Of a stretch of DNA of 19,812 nucleotides, positions 6,785 through 13,158 are shown piece after piece (position 1 is the stretch's first letter; each line of letters starts with the position of its first letter). Below the pieces are notes generated by a model. That model was not told the origin of the DNA. It did not search any database and saw only the letters and a program-made list of their open reading frames with translations. This DNA is from DASWRT01 sp036403035. Lineage in GTDB: Bacteria; Pseudomonadota; Alphaproteobacteria; ATCC43930; CGMCC-115725. The stretch covers positions 1 to 19,812 of the forward strand of contig DASWRT010000148.1 of NCBI GenBank assembly GCA_036403035.1, read 5' to 3'. Made by a program: the position numbers and the translations under genes.

Positions 6785-7809
6785 TCCAGCCTCCAGCCTT
6801 CCGTGCCGTGCTTCGTAAAATGACAGGCCATGACCCGTCCCTCGGTCTCGCTGAGGGCGCGGATGACGTCCATCCGCTTCGCCGCATCGACGATGAACAT
6901 GATGAAGCCGCCGCCGCCTGCGCCCGACACCTTGCCGGCGACCGCGCCGGCGTCCGCCGCGAGATCGAAAATCGCATCGATCCGCGCGTTGGTGATGCTG
7001 TTCGCGGTCAACTTCTTCGCTTCCCACGACTTGCCCATGTAATGGGCGAACTGGCGGAAGTCACCCTTGAGGATGGCCTCCTTCATCATCAGCGCGTCGG
7101 TCTTCAGCTCCTTCATCGCGTCGATCGACGCCGTGTTCCTCTCCTTCACGTTCCGCGTCTGCTCGTCGATGATGACGGCCGAGGCGCGGGACGCGCCGGT
7201 ATAGAAAAGGACGATCGAGGTCTCCAGTTCGGACAGGATCCAGTTCTTGATCCGCAGCGGGTTCACGATGACCCGCTCCTCGGCGTAGAACTCCATGAAG
7301 TTGAAGCCGCCGAACGTCGCCGCGTACTGGTCCTGGCGTCCGCCGCTCAGCCCGAGATCCCGCCGTTCGATCTCGAACGCGAGCCGCGCGACGTCGTACT
7401 CGCCGAGCGGCAGGCGCAGCCACTCGACATAGGCCTTGAGCATCGCGACCACGAGCGTCGACGACGAACCCAGGCCGGAGCCCGGCGGGGCGTCGCAGTA
7501 CGTCACCATCCGCATCGACGGCGGTCGGCCGCCACAGAACTGCCGCACGACTCGCTTATAGACGGCCTGGTGCAGCGCGAGCGGACCGGCCGGCTCGATG
7601 TCCGCCGTCGCGCGTGCCTCGAAATCCTTGCCGATGTCGCGCGCCGAAAAGCAGACGAACCCGTCGTCCGCCGTCTCGATATGCGCATGGGCGTACAAGT
7701 CGATCGTCGCATTGAGCACGTGGCCGCCGTACAGGTCGCAGAACGGCGACAGATCGGTGCCGCCGCCGGCCAGCCCGAGCCGCAGCGGCGCGCGCGCGCG
7801 AATGATCAC
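6781..7809 (-). CDS. hddA: D-glycero-alpha-D-manno-heptose-7-phosphate kinase (HddA, GHMP family)
   Basis: A 342-residue GHMP kinase that phosphorylates heptose 7-phosphate at C1 to the alpha-1,7-bisphosphate. Visible motifs, numbered from the GTG start, are APLRLGLAGGGTDLSPF (7-23), the ATP loop PPGSGLGSSST (108-118), GGRQDQYAATFGG (156-168), and KVSGAGGGGF (293-302). The alpha-specific kinase HddA (with HddC) marks the GDP-heptose branch; the ADP-heptose branch for LPS core uses HldE instead. The GTG at 7809 has GGGAGA at a six-base spacing and gives the usual family N-terminus. The ATG at 7860 (359 residues) has no ribosome-binding site and adds 17 residues that do not look conserved. First gene of a four-gene minus operon, divergent from the gene at 7938. 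Confidence 0.9.
   Translation of the reverse strand: MIIRARAPLRLGLAGGGTDLSPFCDLYGGHVLNATIDLYAHAHIETADDGFVCFSARDIGKDFEARATADIEPAGPLALHQAVYKRVVRQFCGGRPPSMRMVTYCDAPPGSGLGSSSTLVVAMLKAYVEWLRLPLGEYDVARLAFEIERRDLGLSGGRQDQYAATFGGFNFMEFYAEERVIVNPLRIKNWILSELETSIVLFYTGASRASAVIIDEQTRNVKERNTASIDAMKELKTDALMMKEAILKGDFRQFAHYMGKSWEAKKLTANSITNARIDAIFDLAADAGAVAGKVSGAGGGGFIMFIVDAAKRMDVIRALSETEGRVMACHFTKHGTEGWRLD
6790..6794 (-). promoter_or_regulatory. Ribosome-binding site that fixes the TTG start of gmhA
   Basis: A perfect GGAGG on the minus strand, five bases before the TTG. It lies inside the last codons of hddA, consistent with coupled translation. No ATG lies at this distance. Confidence 0.75.
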
Positions 7810-7815
7810 AAAAGT

Positions 7816-7821
7816 TCTCCC
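7816..7821 (-). promoter_or_regulatory. Ribosome-binding site that favours the GTG start of hddA
   Basis: GGGAGA on the minus strand, six bases before the GTG at 7809. The alternative ATG at 7860 is preceded by AAATCTTTA, with no purine-rich site. This is the main reason for choosing the shorter protein. Confidence 0.6.
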
Positions 7822-7937
7822 GAAGCCGACGTTATTCACGTCAGGATAGAAACGAGTCATTAAAGATTTACCAAATTCTGCGATGCGTCGGCCCGGCCGA
7901 TCGCCCGCGATCAGCATTGCCGCACCGGAGACAACGC
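7822..7937. promoter_or_regulatory. Divergent promoter region between hddA and a GT-B gene
   Basis: This is the only gap between two divergent transcription units, so promoters for both the heptose operon and the GT-B gene should lie here or just inside them. The part around 7835-7880 is relatively AT-rich (TTAAAGATTTACCAAATTC). I cannot name convincing -35/-10 boxes. The GT-B ribosome-binding site GGAG is at 7927-7930. Confidence 0.45.
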
Positions 7938-9170
7938 GTGATCCTCGCCTTCGAGATGACCTGGACGGGCACGACCCATGCGCCCGGCAACAGCGCGATG
8001 CTGCAGACCGTGGCGCTCGCCTGTCCTGACCAACGGATCCGCGTCTTCGCCGACCCCACGCACCTGCGGGAACTGCAACGCGATCCGGCCTTGACGGGGT
8101 ACGGCCACGTCGCGTTCTCCCCGATCGAGCTGTCGCCGCATTATCGCGGCAAGACGCACATCGTCTCGGCGCGGCGGTTCCGGCAGGAGCTGGCGACGAT
8201 CCGCGCGGGCCTCGCCGCCGCGCCACGCGACGAGGACTGCCTCATCCTGCTGCTGTCGGCGACGCCGACGGCGATCTTCGCCGCGTCGCTCGCGAGCCGG
8301 TTTTCAGGATCAAGCCGTCGCCGCGTCGGGGTCCAGGTCGTCCTGCACGGCAACCTCAACGAGATCGCGGGCTGGCGGCCGCGCAACCCGCTGACGCGGG
8401 CGTTCGACCTGCGGTCGGCGCTGGTCGCGCCGCACCCGGAGCTTCTGCGGTTCACGGTCCTCGAAGAGGGCATCAAGGACGCGCTCGGCGCGCTTTTGCC
8501 GGCCGCCCGGCCCCGCACCGACGTGCTGCCGCTGCCGATCAACACCGCCGAGATCCCGGAGCGGCCGGACACGACGCTTCAGGCGCCGGTCCGGATCGGC
8601 TTCGTCGGGCAGGCGACGGCGGCGAAGGGCATCGACTTCTTCCTCGACGTCGCCCGCGACTTCAAGGCGCGCTTCGGCGACCGCATCGAGTTCTATCTCG
8701 TCGGCCGCGCGATGCCGGGGAGCGACATCGCGCCGTTCTCCGTCCTCGCCCATCCGGTAACGACCGACCATCTGTCGCGCGCCGAGTTCGTCGAACGGCT
8801 GGCGAAGCTGCACTATGTGTTCCTGCCGTTCCGCGAGGGCTATTACAACCTCTCGGCCAGCGGCGCGCTGCTCGACGCGATGACCTGGCTGAAGCCGGTG
8901 ATCGCGACGAAGCTGCCGCTCGTCGAGCACGTCTTCGCCCGCTTCGGCGATCTCGGCTATATGTGCGAGGGCGACGCCGGGATGCGGCGGGCGCTGGAGG
9001 AGATCATGACGGCGATGGACGCCGGCCGCTACGCGCGGCAGGTCGAGGGGCTTAAGCGGGCCCGCGAGAGCCGGACGCCCGAGGCGCTCGCCCGCGACTA
9101 CCGGGCGATCCTCGACCGGCACTTCGGCGGGCTGCTGCTTGAGCCCGGCATGCCCCGCAAGGCGGCTTAG
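7938..9170 (+). CDS. GT-B fold glycosyltransferase (GT4-like) with an altered EX7E motif
   Basis: A 410-residue protein starting VILAFEMTWTGTTHAPGN. The C-terminal domain has a nucleotide-sugar-binding pattern: VRIGFVGQATAAKGIDFFLD (218-237) and IEFYLVGRAMPGSD (250-263). Where GT4 enzymes carry EX7E, it has REGYYNLSASGALLDAM (299-315), so the second Glu is Ser (E300/S308). The N-terminal domain shows a predicted alpha/beta pattern (CLILLLSATP, VGVQVVLHGNL) but no GGxE loop. Start: the GTG at 7938 has GGAG seven bases upstream; an in-frame TTG at 7917 lacks one. It is monocistronic on the plus strand, divergent from the heptose operon and convergent with the lipoprotein gene. A role in building the same polysaccharide is inferred from context. 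Confidence 0.82.
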   Translation: MILAFEMTWTGTTHAPGNSAMLQTVALACPDQRIRVFADPTHLRELQRDPALTGYGHVAFSPIELSPHYRGKTHIVSARRFRQELATIRAGLAAAPRDEDCLILLLSATPTAIFAASLASRFSGSSRRRVGVQVVLHGNLNEIAGWRPRNPLTRAFDLRSALVAPHPELLRFTVLEEGIKDALGALLPAARPRTDVLPLPINTAEIPERPDTTLQAPVRIGFVGQATAAKGIDFFLDVARDFKARFGDRIEFYLVGRAMPGSDIAPFSVLAHPVTTDHLSRAEFVERLAKLHYVFLPFREGYYNLSASGALLDAMTWLKPVIATKLPLVEHVFARFGDLGYMCEGDAGMRRALEEIMTAMDAGRYARQVEGLKRARESRTPEALARDYRAILDRHFGGLLLEPGMPRKAA

Positions 9171-9184
9171 GACTCGTCAAGGGA

Positions 9185-9300
9185 ACAATGTTCACCGCGG
9201 CGGACGCAGAGAACCGCGAAGGCCCACGGAGGTCTGATTTCTCGCGCGACGCAGGCGCGCAGCCGATTGCGCTGCGAGCCTCCGCGTTCTCCGCGGCAAC
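9185..9300. repeat. Imperfect inverted repeat between convergent genes, possible bidirectional terminator or dispersed element
   Basis: Two purine/pyrimidine-biased arms rich in CCGCGG/CTCCGCG face each other. The reverse complement of 9209-9223 (GCCTTCGCGGTTCTC) matches 9278-9291 (GCCTCCGCGTTCTC) with one substitution and one missing base. A small inner hairpin (CGCAG at 9258-9262, CTGCG at 9272-9276) lies between them. It sits in the 156-base gap between converging genes. The arms resemble the CGCGGAGGCGCAGAG-type intergenic repeats I associate with some alphaproteobacterial genomes (from memory, unverified). Confidence 0.5.
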
Positions 9301-9326
9301 GGGTGCTTCTCTTTCTTCTCAGCCCC

Positions 9327-11789
9327 TTACCGCGGCATGATCTTCCAGGTCGGGTCCTTGTAGAACGGCACCTTGGTCTGCCGCGCGGCGATCCAGTCGT
9401 AGGTCTCCCGCGAGCCCGACACGTTCAGGTCCGACAGCACCGCCATCGCGGCCATCGCGTTGGTGATGTAGCCGAGCGCCGAGCCGTCATAGGCGTTCTT
9501 CGGAAAGACGGTCGGGCATTCCCCGTTGAGGTCGGGGAAGTTGCCGGCGACGATCTCCTGCCAGTTCTTGTAATTCTCGCCGCCCGATTTCGGCCGCATC
9601 CAGACATCCTGCGTCGGCGCCAGCATGCGGCAGAAGCCGTTCTGCTCGTTGTTCCACAGCCCGACCGCCGGCTCGGCGAGCCAGCGCAGCCATTTCTCGG
9701 CCGCCGGATACCCCTTCTCCGCCAGCTCGCCCACAGTCAGCACGAGGAAGTCGAGCTGCCACGTGATCATCTTTTCCATGTTGTCGCGGATCGCATCGAA
9801 CCCGAGCGGGTGCGTCCGCTTCGCGTAGCGTTCGAGCTGCCAATCGAGATTATTGGCGAGCTTCGCCTCGAAATACTTCTTCATCGGGTGCTTGTCCGGC
9901 GTCACCCAGGCCGCATGGCCGAGCGTCCGCAGCGACCACGCATAGCCGCGGATCTGCTGCTCCGCGAGGATGCCCTTATCGAACTTCCGCGCGCCGGGAT
10001 TCATCTGGATGAGGTTCCAGTCCGCCCAGAATTGCAGTTCGTCCAGATAGAAGCGGTCGCCGGTCAGCAGGTACGGAACGTAGTCGAGTGACGGCTGGTG
10101 CGCCGGCTCCGGCTGCCAGATCGTGTCGCTGTTCGTCAGCTTCGGAAAGACGTCCTCGGGCTTCGGCGTTCCGGAGACGATGACGGCCGTCGGATGCGCG
10201 TCGATGCTTACCGGCAGGTCGGTCTTCCGGTCCCGGTAGTGGATCGGAATCGCGCCCGCCGCATCGGCGTTCGCCATCATCGCCGCATAGGACCGCGGAT
10301 CCTCGGTCAGGAGGTAGAGCACCGTCCAGCGCGGCAGCGGTCCGATATCGGCGCGGCCGCCGGTCATGCCGAAATACGGGACGATGAAGGCCGGCCCCAT
10401 GACGCTGGTGTCGGCCTTTGCGAGATTCCGCTCCTCCTGCGCCAGGATCGCCTCCGGGATTTGCAGCGAGCGGTCGTAATTGAGGACGGCGCGGCTTTGC
10501 AGCAGGTAGCCGAGGTCGTGCTGGACCATGATCCCGGGATCGGGGTCGGACCAGAAGACGCGATGCCAGCGGGCGTGATGGTTGTGCGCCACGCCCTTCT
10601 CGGCGAACAGGGTCTTGCCGCCCTGCACCACGTCGACGTCGTACTGCCAGTTGCGCGGCCCCGGATCGTAGGCCCAGGCGTCCTCGACGGTTACGTCGGT
10701 GCGCACCCGCTTCGCTGCGGCCGGATAGAAGCGGACATCGAGGCGGGCATTGATGCGGGGATGCGGCGCGCCGCCTTCCTCGGCGGCGAACGGCCCGGAG
10801 AGCGTGAACTCGGTCGCGACCGCACCGGCGAGCCACGTCTTCAGATCGCCCTTGCGCTGCGCCTCTGTGAGCAGGCCGCGCGTCGACGCGACGTAGCGGC
10901 GCGGCGCCTCGTAGGGCTGGATCACCCAGGTCTTGACCGGCGCCTGCGAGGTGGTCGAGACGCGCACGTCGAACGGCTTGCCCGCGCCTTCGCGCGCGGT
11001 CAGCCACAGGCGCTCGTAACCGCCGCCCTCGCCGATCTTGTAGGCGCGATAATGCTGGCTCTTGTTGATGAGGGCGGTCAGCGCTTCCGCGAGCTTCTTG
11101 TAGTTGCCGAACGTGCCGCCGGCCGTCTGCTCCGTGACCGTCAGCTCGTACTTGTCGGCCGGATCGTCGCCGATCTCGACGGTGATCACGTCGCCGGCCT
11201 GAAAGGGCGTGCCCGGCTTGAAGCCGTCGCGGTCGCCGAGAAAGATCTGGCTGATCTGCGCCGAATAGAGGTTCAGGACAACGTCGAGGTCATGCCCGGA
11301 GTCGAGATAGGCGGCGGCGGCGGCCGGCGTGCCGCCTGCGCTGCTCGCCGGGGCCGCGCTCTTCTCGACGAAGAGCGACACGACCGCGCCGTCGCCGGGC
11401 AATTGCGGCAGCACGAGGCTGGCGACGGCGTAGCGGAGCGAGCCGTCCGAGTTAGTCGCCGGCTCGTCGATCTGCACCGGAAGCGTAGCTCCCGACGCCG
11501 TCCTTGCGGTCAGCGTCGCGCCGCTCGGCATGTCGCCGGGCGCGAAGGGCTGACCGAACGTGACGGGAATGTCGGTCTGCGCCTTCCCCGTGCGATTGAG
11601 GACGCGGATGCAGGTCAGCACGCCGGCCGCGCACTTGAACGCGGGCGCGCTCTCGGCCGCCGCTACGGCGGCGCCGGAACCCGCCGCGGCCGCGCCGCTG
11701 CCGGCCGCGGCGGCTCCGGCCCGGGCCCTGGGATCGCAGCTCGTCAGGCCGACGAGCGCGGCTATGAGGAGGAGGCGAATTTTCGGCAC
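9327..11789 (-). CDS. Large lipoprotein, probable polysaccharide lyase-like protein (exo-rhamnogalacturonan lyase/YetA-like)
   Basis: An 820-residue exported lipoprotein. The signal peptide MPKIRLLLIAALVGLTSC has a lipobox LTSC with Cys18, followed by an Ala/Gly-rich tether (23-46, repeated AAAAGSG). Residues about 57-142 (VLTCIRVLNRTG, IPVTFGQPFAPGDMPSG, DGSLRYAVASL) resemble the N-terminal beta domain of the PcRGLX/YetA group. A His- and Trp-rich stretch (AHNHHARWHRVFW, 401-413) and a long C-terminal half that reads like an alpha/alpha barrel (WQLDFLVLTVGELAEKGYP and similar) complete the picture. Family assignment is from pattern memory and catalytic residues are not proven. In this context it may trim or edit the exported polymer in the periplasm or at the outer membrane. 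The GTG at 11789 has AGGAG six bases upstream. It follows the GT8-like gene by 81 bases and is probably co-transcribed with it. Confidence 0.72.
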   Translation of the reverse strand: MPKIRLLLIAALVGLTSCDPRARAGAAAAGSGAAAAGSGAAVAAAESAPAFKCAAGVLTCIRVLNRTGKAQTDIPVTFGQPFAPGDMPSGATLTARTASGATLPVQIDEPATNSDGSLRYAVASLVLPQLPGDGAVVSLFVEKSAAPASSAGGTPAAAAAYLDSGHDLDVVLNLYSAQISQIFLGDRDGFKPGTPFQAGDVITVEIGDDPADKYELTVTEQTAGGTFGNYKKLAEALTALINKSQHYRAYKIGEGGGYERLWLTAREGAGKPFDVRVSTTSQAPVKTWVIQPYEAPRRYVASTRGLLTEAQRKGDLKTWLAGAVATEFTLSGPFAAEEGGAPHPRINARLDVRFYPAAAKRVRTDVTVEDAWAYDPGPRNWQYDVDVVQGGKTLFAEKGVAHNHHARWHRVFWSDPDPGIMVQHDLGYLLQSRAVLNYDRSLQIPEAILAQEERNLAKADTSVMGPAFIVPYFGMTGGRADIGPLPRWTVLYLLTEDPRSYAAMMANADAAGAIPIHYRDRKTDLPVSIDAHPTAVIVSGTPKPEDVFPKLTNSDTIWQPEPAHQPSLDYVPYLLTGDRFYLDELQFWADWNLIQMNPGARKFDKGILAEQQIRGYAWSLRTLGHAAWVTPDKHPMKKYFEAKLANNLDWQLERYAKRTHPLGFDAIRDNMEKMITWQLDFLVLTVGELAEKGYPAAEKWLRWLAEPAVGLWNNEQNGFCRMLAPTQDVWMRPKSGGENYKNWQEIVAGNFPDLNGECPTVFPKNAYDGSALGYITNAMAAMAVLSDLNVSGSRETYDWIAARQTKVPFYKDPTWKIMPR

Positions 11790-11870
11790 CGATCTCTCCT
11801 GCGCGCCGGGATGAAACGGGATCGCGCGGGGGTGCCCGCGCGACGGAACAGCCCTCTTACCGCCGCCGCC

Positions 11871-12767
11871 TCAGGCGAGAGCGGCGACGAGGTCGAGCGA
11901 GCGCGTCCGATAGGTGGCGTCGGCGAAGCGATGGCTGCCGATGAAATGCAGGAAGGCGGCGCCGCGATCCGTCCCCTGCCCTTCGTAGTTGCGGTACTTC
12001 TGGATCGGCAGGATGACCGAGTGCGGCGCATTGGCGACGAGGTAGTTCGACGCGACCTGCTCCGTTCCCCATTCCGACCAGCGCGGACCGAGCAGCCCGC
12101 CCATCGCGACCGAGAACTCGTTGATCTGCTCGCGGGAGAGCGAGCCGCGGGCATATCCGGCGAAGCCGGCGCAGCCGCGCACGTACCGCTTCCCGGCGGC
12201 GTTCGGCAGTCGCTCGAAGCTTCGTTCGGCGAGCACCTGGACGTGCTCGGCGGACGGCGCCTTCTTCGCCACCGCGACGGCGGCCTCGATCGGCCGGATG
12301 TCGGCGTCGCCCTCGCTGACCAGCGTGAACGAGCGGTTGGCGGCGACGTGGCGCGCGACCTCCTCGACGCCCGCGACGGTCAGCGTGTCGGCGTCGAGCT
12401 GGACGACGTAGCTGTCCTGCGCGAGGTCGCACAGGGTCAGCAACCGCTCCCAGCAGCCGCCGCGCGGCACCGGGCCGCGCTCGACCTGATCGATGTGAAG
12501 GAGGCGCACGCCCTTCAGATGCCGGCGCAGGACTTCTCGGTCCTCCTCGCTCATCGAACCGTCGTCGAGCACGACGAAGCGGCCGGAGCGCAGATGCGCA
12601 TAGAGCGACTTCGCCGCGAACAGGTACATCAGGATGTGCCGCCCGGTCAGCATGCTGAAGATCACGACGTCGCCGCCGTCGGCCGGGATCGGCGGCGTGC
12701 CGAGCACTGCGCGGGATATCTGAAGGTAGCGCCAGCGGTTCCAGCGCTTCACGAGCGGTTCGATCAT
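11871..12767 (-). CDS. Putative GT-A glycosyltransferase, GT8-like, with DxD motif
   Basis: A 298-residue protein that I cannot assign to a named subfamily. Features pointing to a metal-dependent GT-A transferase are an N-terminal alpha/beta start (GGDVVIFSMLTGRHILMYLF, 31-50), RFVVLDDGSMSEED (63-76), a DxD motif in VVQLDADTLTV (121-131), an acidic SEWGTEQ (231-237) at the position where an acceptor-side acid is often found, and FLHFIGSHRF (272-281), which resembles the C-terminal His motif of GT8. There is no signal peptide or membrane helix. The ATG at 12767 is chosen; a longer reading to 12869 adds an Arg-rich stretch that looks non-coding. No clear ribosome-binding site. First gene of a two-gene minus unit with the lipoprotein, divergent from the flippase operon. 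Confidence 0.72.
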   Translation of the reverse strand: MIEPLVKRWNRWRYLQISRAVLGTPPIPADGGDVVIFSMLTGRHILMYLFAAKSLYAHLRSGRFVVLDDGSMSEEDREVLRRHLKGVRLLHIDQVERGPVPRGGCWERLLTLCDLAQDSYVVQLDADTLTVAGVEEVARHVAANRSFTLVSEGDADIRPIEAAVAVAKKAPSAEHVQVLAERSFERLPNAAGKRYVRGCAGFAGYARGSLSREQINEFSVAMGGLLGPRWSEWGTEQVASNYLVANAPHSVILPIQKYRNYEGQGTDRGAAFLHFIGSHRFADATYRTRSLDLVAALA

Positions 12768-13158
12768 GGGGACGGCCTGCGGGTTGGACGCGCGACGCCG
12801 CCGACATGGAAGCAGGGCCGTGCGCCGTCGCGCCGCTGGCGACGGTGGATTGCATGACCCGGCCCGCATCGGTCGGAAAGGTTCGTCGGCATCAAGGTTC
12901 TACGGTGCTCCGAAGCGTGGTGGCGCGACGGTTGAGGCCCGAGGCCCGCCTGGGCGCGCAGTCGAGCACGATTCTCTGAACAGCTCGTTAGCGGGCCTCC
13001 GCATATTCCCTTTCGAGTCCGCCTGCAAGCCGATTAATGGGCTCAGGAGTCCGGTAATTAACCGTTTCTTGACCGCTCGGATGCTCTGAAGAACAGTAAC
13101 TTGACGCGGACGAACCGGAGATGTTTTGGTCCGGCTTCCGGCATCGACAGGACATTGA
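12768..13158. promoter_or_regulatory. 391-base intergenic region, divergent promoters of the two export-side operons
   Basis: No credible gene was found: the short frames here are Arg/Pro-rich and lack ribosome-binding sites. The half next to the GT8-like gene is GC-rich. The half next to the flippase is lower in GC and contains a small dyad CGGTAATTAACCG (13052-13064), and TTGACC and TTGACG words that might be -35 elements, though no good -10 partner follows at 17 bases. Near the flippase start, CCGGA and TCCGG (loop of ten bases) could form a leader hairpin at about 13115-13134. Promoter locations are inferred from gene orientation, not from clear boxes. Confidence 0.5.
13149..13152 (+). 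promoter_or_regulatory. Ribosome-binding site supporting a TTG start for the flippase gene
   Basis: AGGA lies six bases before TTG (13159) but fifteen bases before the first in-frame ATG (13168), so spacing favours TTG. The two proteins differ by only three residues. Confidence 0.45.

Noticed and set aside
4154..7809. ADP-heptose (LPS core) pathway
   Set aside because: No HldE-type kinase/adenylyltransferase or HldD epimerase is present. The kinase is a GHMP protein of HddA type and the nucleotidyltransferase is of the separate HddC type.
10098..12857. A 919-codon plus-strand frame spanning the lipoprotein, the GT8-like gene and the gap between them
   Set aside because: It crosses the intergenic gap and both genes without any domain and has a shadow-type composition. 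The minus-strand genes have a lipobox, ribosome-binding site and DxD motif.
12766..13089. Short plus- and minus-strand frames in the 391-base spacer
   Set aside because: They lack ribosome-binding sites, are Arg/Pro-rich, and end within the spacer or run into a gene antisense.
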